Shown: piece by piece, positions 56,261 through 64,000 of the stretch
Position numbering within the stretch: the first letter of the stretch is position 1
Layout: every line of letters starts with the position of its first letter
Assembly: GCF_001437155.1 (NCBI RefSeq)
Contig: NZ_JQAR01000010.1
Coordinates: 1-64,000, forward strand
Reading direction: 5' to 3'
Length of the DNA stretch: 64,000 nt
Source of the DNA: Liquorilactobacillus mali
GTDB lineage: Bacteria > Bacillota > Bacilli > Lactobacillales > Lactobacillaceae
The notes under the pieces: generated by a model
The model's database searches: none
Seen by the model: the letters and a program-made list of their open reading frames with translations, nothing else
Told to the model about the DNA's origin: nothing
Translations under genes and position numbers: made by a program

Positions 56261-58009
56261 CTAGTGATTGTCAATGTGCCATCCTTCAGTTTGAGTATAG
56301 GAAGCCCATAACCGCTGATAAGTTGGACAGCTTTCCAATAACTCTGCATGCTTTCCATGCCCAACAATTTTTCCAGTATCTAAAACTATAATCTGATCTG
56401 CATTTTTGATTGTACCTAATCGATGCGCTACCATGATTACCGTCTTATTTTTTGTTAATTTTAATAATGACTCTTGAATCTGTTGTTCATTTTCAAGATC
56501 AATACTTGCAGTAGGTTCATCTAAAATAATGATGGGAGCATCCTTTAAAATTGCACGTGCAATAGAGAGCCGTTGTTGCTGTCCCCCAGAAAGCTGCCCG
56601 TTACCAAAAGAAATTTCAGTCTGAAAGCCTTGTGGTAACTTATTAATAAAGTCCATGCAGCGTGCTGCTCGTGCCGCTGCTCTAACTTCTTTTTCAGTCG
56701 CATTCGGATTTCCCATTCTAATATTATCAGCAATTGTTCCTTTAAAAATAAAACTATCCTGTGTAACATAGCTAATGATGCTGTTAAGTTGATGGAGCGT
56801 TAAGTCCTGCAATGCAACATTACCAATCATGATGCTTCCTGTTTGAATATCCCAAAATCTAGTCAACAACTGAAGCAGAGTTGATTTTCCACTTCCGGAA
56901 GGCCCCACAATGGCACAAAAACTATTATTTGGAATTTTTAGATTAATTCCAGTTAAGACAGGGGTGCTTGAGGTATAACTAAAATCAACGTTAGCAACTT
57001 CGACACTGTTATCAATAACTTGACCAATTTCTTTTTTATTAAAGACAAGCACCGGTAGTTCTAAAAACCTCTGCGTATCAATAACACTTTGCTTCATGGC
57101 ACTAAAATCATTTGCAAATAAAGAAAGCTTATTCAACGGACTACTTAATCCAATTGCTAGTGATAGTCCCAACAATAACTGATTCAAATTCAGGCTTCCA
57201 TCCAGATATAACCAAATTCCGACAGGTAAGACACCTAGAAGAGTAAATGGTAGTAATGCAAAAACTAAATTTTGTGTTTTCCATGCAGTTCTTAACCAGT
57301 CAAGAGTATAGTCTTTAAATCCTGTGACAGCGCTCGAAAACTTTCTGAAAGAAGAACCTGTCTGATTGAATGTCTTAATGACTTCGATTCCTTCAATATA
57401 TTCCACCATAACATTGTTAACTTCATTGTTAGCTTGCATGTATGCCTGATATTTTGCTTCAAAGTTTCTCATTAATAAAAATAAAGGGATACTAGCTAAT
57501 GGAATGGTTAATAAAGCCGAGAGTGCCAAACGAAAATCTAATATAAACAAATAAATTACTGTTACGATAATTAAAAGTATATTGGCCGAAAGTTCAGGGA
57601 TCATGTGTGCTAACGGAATTTCGACTTCCTCTGTACGGTCAAGAATTGCGTTTTTAATACTACCAGCCGAAAAGTGTTTGACTATTCCCAAAGAAGTCAG
57701 CATTAGTCTATTTGTAATAGCATTTCGCAGATTATTTAAGGTATTATATGCGGCATGATGTGAAAGTTTCGTTGAAATTCCATAAAAAATCGTTTTTAAC
57801 ACAAATGCAAGCAGCATTAATCCAAAAAGTGCGATAAATTCCTGGTAACTTTTTTGTTTCATAACTATCATTGCTATTAACCGTGCACCAATTACATAGG
57901 GAACAATTCCAGCAAAAACACTTAGAACTGAAAAAAGGATGGACCAAATAAATAAAAATTTATGCTCCTTAGCAAAATGAAATAGTATTTGCAACCAATT
58001 TTTCTTCAT
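56261..58009 (-). CDS. ABC half-transporter, YbtP/IrtA-like
   Basis: Six membrane segments and an ATPase domain in 582 residues. Walker A GPSGSGKST is near residue 376, the signature LSGGQQQR near 475, and Walker B IIILDEPTASID near 495. It lacks the extra N-terminal siderophore-interacting domain of mycobacterial IrtA. The first gene of a likely operon: this gene, its partner, then the AraC regulator. No siderophore synthesis genes are in the window, so it would take up a compound made elsewhere, if the analogy holds. Confidence 0.88.
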   Translation of the reverse strand: MKKNWLQILFHFAKEHKFLFIWSILFSVLSVFAGIVPYVIGARLIAMIVMKQKSYQEFIALFGLMLLAFVLKTIFYGISTKLSHHAAYNTLNNLRNAITNRLMLTSLGIVKHFSAGSIKNAILDRTEEVEIPLAHMIPELSANILLIIVTVIYLFILDFRLALSALLTIPLASIPLFLLMRNFEAKYQAYMQANNEVNNVMVEYIEGIEVIKTFNQTGSSFRKFSSAVTGFKDYTLDWLRTAWKTQNLVFALLPFTLLGVLPVGIWLYLDGSLNLNQLLLGLSLAIGLSSPLNKLSLFANDFSAMKQSVIDTQRFLELPVLVFNKKEIGQVIDNSVEVANVDFSYTSSTPVLTGINLKIPNNSFCAIVGPSGSGKSTLLQLLTRFWDIQTGSIMIGNVALQDLTLHQLNSIISYVTQDSFIFKGTIADNIRMGNPNATEKEVRAAARAARCMDFINKLPQGFQTEISFGNGQLSGGQQQRLSIARAILKDAPIIILDEPTASIDLENEQQIQESLLKLTKNKTVIMVAHRLGTIKNADQIIVLDTGKIVGHGKHAELLESCPTYQRLWASYTQTEGWHIDNH

Positions 58010-58176
58010 TAATTTCTCCCCTAACTTCCAAAGTATCCCTTGAAGTTTAAGTCCCCTTCACAGTTTTCAGTAATCCATTTGGACAAAAATGTTCTATTTA
58101 GACAATTACTTTTGTAGATTGAATGAGTCGTATGATAAAAGAAGGAAAAAATTACAAAACTGAACACAAAACAAAA

Positions 58177-58196
58177 AGCCCTCCGAAGAGAGCTTA
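58177..58196 (-). terminator. Terminator after the MsmK-type gene
   Basis: On the minus strand AAGCTCTC-TTCG-GAGGGCTT is followed by TTTTTGTTTT. The UUCG tetraloop is a stabilising one. It lies about 70 bases after the ATPase gene stop codon and ends the sugar operon. Confidence 0.85.
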
Positions 58197-58265
58197 ATTA
58201 TTTTTAATAACCGAATTGGCCTTTAATGATTCATCTTATGATATTAATCAAATTCTTGTATTAAA

Positions 58266-59372
58266 CTAAAGTATGCTTTTTTGAGTTTGTGAATCAAAAA
58301 AATGTGAATTATTCAAGTCAAAGCCTAACTCTACAGTCTGACCAGGATCTAGATAATCACGTGCATCCACTTTGGAAACGAATTCATTTTCACCGACTTT
58401 CGTATATAAAATGGATTCAGAACCCAATAATTCAGAAACTACCACTTTAGCTTTAACGGTTGCATTTGGAAAAGTCTCAATAAAAGCCTGTTCAGTGTGA
58501 ATATGTTCAGGTCTTACTCCTAAAATGAGTTTTTCACCTTCATAACCTTTTTGTTTCAGTATTTTATAAACACCTTCAGGTACAGCTAAGTTAAAATTTT
58601 TCTCTTCAGTTTTAATGTGACCATCCTGCAGAATAACATTAAAAAAGTTAGTTGCCGGAGCACCTATAAAGTCTGCCACAAAAACATTTACTGGTTTTTG
58701 ATAAACTTCTTTTGGTGTCCCTACCTGCTGAATTTCACCATCACGCATCACTACTATCCTATCAGCCATTGTCATTGCCTCTGTCTGATCATGAGTGACA
58801 TAAATCGTTGTTGTCTGTAAACTTCTATGGAGTTTTGCAATTTCAGCACGCATTGAAATACGTAATTTAGCATCCAAGTTTGATAAAGGTTCATCCATCA
58901 GAAAAATAGGTGCATCTCGGACTATTGCTCGTCCTAGTGCTACCCTCTGACGCTGTCCTCCTGATAATGCAGCTGGCTTACGTTTCAAAAAATCTGTCAA
59001 TCCTAAAATCTTTGCAGCATTTTGAACTCTTTTTTCTATTTCTATTCGATCATATTTTCTTAATTTCAATCCAAAAGCCATATTATCAAAAACTGTCATG
59101 TGCGGATAAAGAGCATAATTTTGGAAAACCATCGCAATATCTCGATCCTTAGGTGCTTCATCATTCACCATCTTTTCGTCTATATATAAGTTGCCTTGTG
59201 TAATTCCCTCAAGCCCTGCAATCATCCTCAAGGTCGTTGATTTTCCACAACCAGATGGTCCAACAAAAACAATGAACTCTTTGTCCTTTACATTTAGGTT
59301 AAAGTTTTTTACCGAATAATCTTTGGCCCCTGTATATTTTTTTGAAATATGTTCTAACTTTATTTCTACCAC
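58266..59372 (-). CDS. Sugar ABC transporter ATP-binding protein (MsmK/UgpC type)
   Basis: MalK-like ATPase of 368 residues that energises oligosaccharide uptake. Walker A GPSGCGKST is near residue 39, the signature LSGGQRQRVALGRA near 137, and Walker B FLMDEPLSNLD near 157. The C-terminal 120 residues form the regulatory OB-fold domain of MalK proteins. Such ATPases often serve several sugar transporters. It is the last gene of the operon, 22 bases after the esterase. Confidence 0.93.
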   Translation of the reverse strand: MVEIKLEHISKKYTGAKDYSVKNFNLNVKDKEFIVFVGPSGCGKSTTLRMIAGLEGITQGNLYIDEKMVNDEAPKDRDIAMVFQNYALYPHMTVFDNMAFGLKLRKYDRIEIEKRVQNAAKILGLTDFLKRKPAALSGGQRQRVALGRAIVRDAPIFLMDEPLSNLDAKLRISMRAEIAKLHRSLQTTTIYVTHDQTEAMTMADRIVVMRDGEIQQVGTPKEVYQKPVNVFVADFIGAPATNFFNVILQDGHIKTEEKNFNLAVPEGVYKILKQKGYEGEKLILGVRPEHIHTEQAFIETFPNATVKAKVVVSELLGSESILYTKVGENEFVSKVDARDYLDPGQTVELGFDLNNSHFFDSQTQKSIL

Positions 59373-59394
59373 TTTTTAACACCCTCTATCTTAA

Positions 59395-60147
59395 TTATTC
59401 TGGCTCAGAAATTAATTCTCTGATCTCTGCAATCACTTTAATAATTGCCTTATCCCAAACTTCCCAAGAATGGTTTCCTTCAACTTCTACAAACAAATTT
59501 TTGTAGCCATTTTCCTTAAGGTGTTTACTAAAGGAATAATTTTCTTGATAAAATGGATCATCTCGACCACATAATTGCCAGATATATGGTTTAATGGTTG
59601 TTTTATCCCCATTTTCAATCAGACTAAATAAGTCATTCTCAGAATTTTTCAGTTTTTGAAGCGACCCGAATAAAGTCTTATACCACATCTCACGTTCTTT
59701 GTTTCGTTCCCAGCTTTGGAGCATATTCAAAGAAGCAGAAATAAGAAAAGCACTCTTATATATTTCTGGATGTAATAATACTGCTTTTGCCGCACCAAAG
59801 CCTCCCATAGATAGCCCTCCAATAAAGGTGTGCTCCATATCTCTGCTCAAATTAAACCATCCACGACATTTGGCAAGTAACTCTATACAGATGTAATCGA
59901 AATATTTTTGACCTGCTAGCCCGTTCTGATAGTAACTTCTCTCGGCCCTTGGGATAATTACCGCCAAAGATTCTTGTCCAACATACCGCTCAAGTGGTGT
60001 TTGTGTAACCCAACTACTCTCATCATCTCCGAGGCCATGCAGTAAAACAAGAACTGTTAAGGGCCCCTGAGGTTCATCGGGTAACAAAACGTTAATTCCT
60101 GTCTTCATCTTCAAACAGTTAGAATAAAAATCAATGTGTGACAGCAT
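59395..60147 (-). CDS. Alpha/beta-hydrolase esterase (EstA/D type)
   Basis: Esterase of 250 residues. The nucleophile serine is in FIGGLSMGGFGAA near residue 120, the oxyanion region is LHGLGDDESSW near 38, and Asp and His are in GRDDPFYQ and EGNHSWEVWD. This is the EstA/S-formylglutathione hydrolase-like family. Several members deacetylate or cleave ester groups on plant oligosaccharides. The ATG at 60147 follows GGAGG. Location between the LacI regulator and the sugar ATPase suggests deacylation of the imported sugar, which is an inference. Confidence 0.88.
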   Translation of the reverse strand: MLSHIDFYSNCLKMKTGINVLLPDEPQGPLTVLVLLHGLGDDESSWVTQTPLERYVGQESLAVIIPRAERSYYQNGLAGQKYFDYICIELLAKCRGWFNLSRDMEHTFIGGLSMGGFGAAKAVLLHPEIYKSAFLISASLNMLQSWERNKEREMWYKTLFGSLQKLKNSENDLFSLIENGDKTTIKPYIWQLCGRDDPFYQENYSFSKHLKENGYKNLFVEVEGNHSWEVWDKAIIKVIAEIRELISEPE

Positions 60148-60168
60148 TTTCAGATTTTCCTCCAAATT

Positions 60169-61134
60169 TTATTTTTTTAGAGACCCTCTACTAATTAACT
60201 TGGTTGTAACAACTTCATTTCTAATAGATTCATTTTCTATCATGTCTAAGAGCACTTCTGCTGCCTTTTTCCCCCATTGATGCTTTGAGTAGTCAACAGT
60301 TGCAAGCTGTGGAGTGACATATTTTCCTATAAGATCGTTGTCGTATCCAACTATTTTAATATTCTTTCCTGGGACAATATTATATTTCTTCAGTCCCTCA
60401 TACAATCCAATTGCCATTTCATCATTCAGTGCAAAAACCCCAATACTTTGTCTTTTTATTTTAACAATTTCGTCTGCTGCCTTCTTTCCACCTTCAATTG
60501 TAAAATCGCTTGGAATTACGACCACAGTCTGATTACCCTTAGCTTGAAATTCATTCAAAGCCGCTTCAAGTCTCTTCTTTCCATCATATGATGTATTTGG
60601 TCCTGTTAAAACAGCAAACATCTCAGTTTTCGTCTCAACTAAAGCATCGACCGCTTCCTTTACCCCTTTTTTATTATCTAAAAGGACATGACTTACTGAT
60701 GATATACTTAGTTTCCGGTCCATTAATACCAACTTGTTACCAGTCCTAGATAACTCCTCAATTTCATTATCTGGGAAGGTTGGATCGAGGATAATAGCAC
60801 CATCAACTAAACCTTGTGAAATAAATGATCGCGCTTGTCTTCCACCAGACGAAACAATTAGTTCGTATCCCTTACTTTTTAAGACTTCTGCGACTCCTGC
60901 TAATAGATGACCATAGAAATAACCACCAAAGTCTGGAACATACATTTCAACCAACTTCGTTTTTTGCCTTTTTAAACTCCGTCCCGCTAAATTTGGTGTA
61001 TAGTGGAGCTCTTCAGCTATTTTTAAAATTTTTTCGCGTGTTTCCTTAGTAATTTTGTTACTATTATTTAGGGCATATGACACTGTTGAAATCGAAACTC
61101 CAGCCTTTTTAGCTATTTCTTTAATACCAGCCAT
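60169..61134 (-). CDS. LacI-family regulator
   Basis: Repressor of 321 residues. The helix-turn-helix is IKEIAKKAGVSISTVSYALN (about 4-23), with the hinge helix TPNLAGRSLK near 51-60. The remaining part is the periplasmic-binding-protein-like effector domain. It sits inside the sugar operon, downstream of the two permeases, so it probably controls that operon. Its sugar ligand is unknown. Confidence 0.92.
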   Translation of the reverse strand: MAGIKEIAKKAGVSISTVSYALNNSNKITKETREKILKIAEELHYTPNLAGRSLKRQKTKLVEMYVPDFGGYFYGHLLAGVAEVLKSKGYELIVSSGGRQARSFISQGLVDGAIILDPTFPDNEIEELSRTGNKLVLMDRKLSISSVSHVLLDNKKGVKEAVDALVETKTEMFAVLTGPNTSYDGKKRLEAALNEFQAKGNQTVVVIPSDFTIEGGKKAADEIVKIKRQSIGVFALNDEMAIGLYEGLKKYNIVPGKNIKIVGYDNDLIGKYVTPQLATVDYSKHQWGKKAAEVLLDMIENESIRNEVVTTKLISRGSLKK

Positions 61135-61154
61135 AATATTTTCTTCCTTACTTA

Positions 61155-61985
61155 TTATTTGTCCATTTGAATATTAAATCCTTGCAAAATATATTTTTGA
61201 AAAATCACAAAAATTATTACTATAGGAATAACCATAAAAGAAGAACCAGCCATTTGCAACCCATAATCCGAAGTGTGCTGTCCTTGCAGCAATTGTAATC
61301 CTACTGATAACGTATAGTACTTCTGATCATTTGCAATAATCAATGGCCACAAAAAGGCATTCCAGCCGCCAATAAAGGTCAATATTCCTTGTACCGCCAA
61401 TACTGGCTTAGAAATTGGTAAAATCAAGTGAAAAAATATATACCATTCTCCTGCTCCATCTAGTCTTGCTGCTTCAACAATTGAATCTGGGATATTAGAC
61501 ATGAACTGGCGAAATAAGAAAATTCCAAATGCCCCAACTAACCCCGGCAAAACTATTCCTAATAAAGTATTAGTTAATTGCATCTGATTAAGTATCAAAT
61601 AAACGGGAATCATGGTCACTTGTCCAGGAATCATCATGGTAGCTAAGACTGCCATGAATAAAAATTTTCTACCTTTAAAATCAAATTTAGCAAAACCGTA
61701 TCCTGCCATAGCATTTAAAAACAAACCTATAAATGAGGCCATAGTAATAATCAAGGTATTCTTAATATAAATACCAAAGCTTCCATTCGTAAAAAGATTT
61801 TCATAATTGTCTATTGTCCAATGTTTTGGCCAAAAGCTCTGTGATAATGAAATTTCTGTACTAGTTTTGAATGATGACAAGAACATCCAAAGGAAAGGAA
61901 GAATCATTAAAAAACCAAGTATCATCAATACAATGCCAACAAGTATCTTAGAAGTTTTGCTTATATCTTGCATTCCTGTATCCAT
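61155..61985 (-). CDS. Sugar ABC transporter permease (MalG family)
   Basis: Inner permease of 276 residues with six membrane segments. The conserved EAA loop, EAARLDGAGEWYIFFHLILP, is near residues 166-185 and contacts the ATPase. The FKTSTEISLSQSFWP segment after the first membrane span is typical of the MalG/UgpE/LacG subgroup. ATG 61985 follows a GGGGGG-containing site. It begins 14 bases after the partner permease gene. Confidence 0.93.
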   Translation of the reverse strand: MDTGMQDISKTSKILVGIVLMILGFLMILPFLWMFLSSFKTSTEISLSQSFWPKHWTIDNYENLFTNGSFGIYIKNTLIITMASFIGLFLNAMAGYGFAKFDFKGRKFLFMAVLATMMIPGQVTMIPVYLILNQMQLTNTLLGIVLPGLVGAFGIFLFRQFMSNIPDSIVEAARLDGAGEWYIFFHLILPISKPVLAVQGILTFIGGWNAFLWPLIIANDQKYYTLSVGLQLLQGQHTSDYGLQMAGSSFMVIPIVIIFVIFQKYILQGFNIQMDK

Positions 61986-61999
61986 TCTGTTTTCCCCCC

Positions 62000-62890
62000 T
62001 TATTCCCCACGCTGTTTTTCTTGTAACTTAAACTGGATTAATGTTGCCACAATGATGGCCACAAACATTACAAAAGAACCCGCAGCAGCATATCCAAAAT
62101 TACTATTTTGGAAACCATTTTGGTAAACAAAAAGGGCAACAGAGTTAGTACTGTTTAGTGGTCCTCCCTTTGTCATAATAAATGGTTCATCAAAGAACTG
62201 AAACCATCCAATCAATGTTGTTACTGTTACAAAAAAGATAGAAAATTTAAGTGAGGGCAATGTTATATGCCGCGTCTGTTCCCAGTAATTTGCCCCATCT
62301 AGTTCAGCTGCTTCATATAAAGAACGTGGTACTCCTTGCAAAGCAGCTAGAAAAATCAACATGTTAAGTCCAACTGCTTTCCAAACAGCTAGAATAATTA
62401 GAGAGAATTTAGCAACATTGGGGTCTGTCAACCATCCAATTGGACCAACTCCTACTTTAGCTAATAAAGTATTAAACAATCCAAGACTTGGATTATAAAG
62501 ATATGTCCATACGACAGCAATAGCAACGGTATTTGTTATTGAGGGTGTATAAAAAACAAGTCGCATCATTTTGAAAAAACCATTTCTACCACTATTAATT
62601 AAAATGGCAATTGTCAACGAGATAACGATTACCAGTGGAACTCCAACCAAAACATAAACTACTGTATTCATGATTGATTGCAGAAATGCACTATCTTGGA
62701 ACAACTGTAAATAATTTGAAAATCCTATAAACTTAATTTGTGACCAGTCACCTAATCCGGTAATGTCTAAACCCGTAAAGCTAATTAGTAAAGCTATGAC
62801 AATTGGAATAAGTGAGAAGATTGCCAAAAGAAGCAGCGCGGGAAAAACAAATGTGTATGGAACAATTTTTTTCAAAAAACTGCTGTGCAT
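62000..62890 (-). CDS. Sugar ABC transporter permease (MalF/LacF family)
   Basis: Permease of 296 residues with six membrane segments. The EAA loop is YEAAELDGANYWEQTRHITL near 205-224, followed by a later segment FDEPFIMTKGGPLNSTNSVA, which is typical of the LacF/UgpA group. It pairs with the MalG-type permease downstream. The ATG at 62890 is preceded by GGGAGG. Confidence 0.93.
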   Translation of the reverse strand: MHSSFLKKIVPYTFVFPALLLLAIFSLIPIVIALLISFTGLDITGLGDWSQIKFIGFSNYLQLFQDSAFLQSIMNTVVYVLVGVPLVIVISLTIAILINSGRNGFFKMMRLVFYTPSITNTVAIAVVWTYLYNPSLGLFNTLLAKVGVGPIGWLTDPNVAKFSLIILAVWKAVGLNMLIFLAALQGVPRSLYEAAELDGANYWEQTRHITLPSLKFSIFFVTVTTLIGWFQFFDEPFIMTKGGPLNSTNSVALFVYQNGFQNSNFGYAAAGSFVMFVAIIVATLIQFKLQEKQRGE

Positions 62891-62945
62891 CTTACTACCT
62901 CCCTTACGATAGGCCTTATCAACATAATCGACATGGCTCTAAATC

Positions 62946-64000
62946 CTATTTATCAATCAATTGCTGTGTTTCTTTATTAAACTTATCCATTGCCTCTTTA
63001 ATGTTATTATTCTTCAAAGCTATTGGTTCCCATACTTTCAAATAATTTTGACCAATTTCTTCCCACTGTTTCAGTGCTGGCATTGCTTCAGAATTATTCA
63101 ACTGTTTTCTAAAAACTTGAATTTTTTCACTTTTAAGTGAACTATCTGTCCATGCAGATTTTAATGTAGGCATTGAATTACTATTCTTGTAGTACGTCAG
63201 CTGGTTCTCTCGTTTAGAAAGAAACTTCAAGAGTTTGACAGCATTTGTTTTATTCTTGCTGTACTGAAAGACGGCTATATTGCCCCCACCGGTGACCGAC
63301 ATATTATTTGCTTTTCCCTTTGGTAACTCTGCAACAGCCCACTGACTATCCTTTAATCCAGCCTCCTCCTTAATAGTTGACAACATCCATGGTCCCGATA
63401 TAAACATTGGAATTGGTGCTTTCCCACCAAATGACTGGGCAATAGTCAATTTTTGATCTTGTTTAGGTGATACTCCGTTTTGAATAAACTTATTTAAGTA
63501 TTCTAATGAGCTCACCATTTCCGAGCTATTGAATTGTGTTTTCCCATTTTTTACCAACTGTGCTCCATTTTGACGTGCAAACATGAACCCAAAAGTAGGT
63601 TCGCTACCATCAACATTAAAACCGTACATATTTTTCCCTCGTTTTGAAAGCTTTGACGCAACTTCATAAAGTTCGCTCCACGTCCTCGGTGCATGATCAT
63701 AACCTACACTTTTAAGAATATCCTTTCTGTAATAGAGCACCCGTGTTTCAACATACCAAGGGACAGCATAATATTTCCCACTAAACTTGGTAGTATTTTC
63801 TGATCCACTAAAGAAATTATTTGGATTCAAAGCTTTATCATTTTTTACATATTTAGAAATATCCAACAGTGACTTCGAGCTGACAAAATTTGCCATCTGT
63901 GTCGTCCCCATTAACAATACATCTGGGCCATTTTTTGATGAAGCGGCTGTCAACAACTTATCATTATATTGGCTCCAAGGAATACTTTGAATTTTAACTG
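62946..64000 (-). CDS. Sugar ABC transporter substrate-binding protein (5' end beyond the window)
   Basis: Extracellular sugar-binding lipoprotein. The frame remains open to the window end, so the start codon, signal peptide and lipobox are missing. At least 351 residues are present, including PWSQYNDKLLTAASSKNGPD, VRVLYYRKDILKSVGY-like binding-protein motifs and the C-terminal TQQLI. Matches cluster 1 carbohydrate-binding proteins (MalE/MsmE). It is the first gene of the operon visible here and serves the two permeases downstream. Confidence 0.9.
   Translation of the reverse strand, partial: VKIQSIPWSQYNDKLLTAASSKNGPDVLLMGTTQMANFVSSKSLLDISKYVKNDKALNPNNFFSGSENTTKFSGKYYAVPWYVETRVLYYRKDILKSVGYDHAPRTWSELYEVASKLSKRGKNMYGFNVDGSEPTFGFMFARQNGAQLVKNGKTQFNSSEMVSSLEYLNKFIQNGVSPKQDQKLTIAQSFGGKAPIPMFISGPWMLSTIKEEAGLKDSQWAVAELPKGKANNMSVTGGGNIAVFQYSKNKTNAVKLLKFLSKRENQLTYYKNSNSMPTLKSAWTDSSLKSEKIQVFRKQLNNSEAMPALKQWEEIGQNYLKVWEPIALKNNNIKEAMDKFNKETQQLIDK

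Overview
The window comes from a low-GC Gram-positive bacterium. Shine-Dalgarno sites (AGGAGG-like), a T-box leader, a lysine riboswitch, PTS and ABC sugar uptake, a malolactic enzyme and acetolactate synthase all point to the Lactobacillaceae. A methyl-accepting chemotaxis protein behind a sigma-28-like promoter suggests a motile lineage, for example Liquorilactobacillus or a motile Ligilactobacillus. This placement is an inference from gene content, not from a marker comparison. Most genes lie on the minus strand.

Layout, left to right. At 1-300, tandem consensus promoters and a pre-16S-like leader on the minus strand imply an rRNA operon just outside the left edge. At 0.3-6.9 kb lie serS with its T-box, a lysine permease with a lysine riboswitch, alsS, an Rrf2 regulator and a GNAT gene. 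At 6.9-19 kb lie a zinc-ribbon membrane protein, an LCP cell-wall phosphotransferase, a MacB-like ABC pair, a split ThrE exporter, an MFS gene lying directly behind the cspA terminator, a DtxR/MntR regulator, an RluD-type pseudouridine synthase, an unknown membrane protein, and a GntR-ABC-permease operon. At 19-26 kb lie a BceAB-type ABC pair without a neighbouring two-component system, the chemoreceptor, and a NatAB-like exporter. At 26.4-30.5 kb is a malolactic locus: a LysR regulator diverges from the malolactic enzyme, which is followed by a DASS-family anion transporter broken by one in-frame amber codon.

The most striking locus is the plus-strand operon at 30.8-37.1 kb: pxpB, pxpC, a biotin carrier, a biotin carboxylase, a DUF1445 protein, pxpA and an NRAMP-like transporter. 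It combines the 5-oxoprolinase genes with the missing parts of a urea-carboxylase-like enzyme, so it may encode a biotin-dependent version of 5-oxoproline (or related amide) metabolism.

At 37.2-41.2 kb lie a glutathione peroxidase and an ABC-2 transporter linked to a DesK-type kinase and NarL-type regulator. The kinase gene has an in-frame amber near its 5' end. At 41.3-46.4 kb are a GNAT gene and a cellobiose-type PTS locus (IIA, GH1 phospho-beta-glucosidase, IIC, divergent RpiR regulator) with catabolite-control sites. At 46.6-54.5 kb are an amino acid permease, an amidase with an MFS exporter, an isochorismatase-like hydrolase, a second MFS gene and an AraC regulator. The last two, with two ABC half-transporters at 54.5-58 kb, resemble the transport and regulation half of a siderophore locus (YbtPQ-A-X pattern). 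At 58.3-64 kb is an oligosaccharide ABC operon (binding protein cut by the right edge, two permeases, LacI regulator, esterase, MsmK-type ATPase).

Several intergenic hairpins belong to one dispersed, covarying terminator family. Start codons were chosen from Shine-Dalgarno position and promoter position, so many CDS here begin inside the longest open frame.
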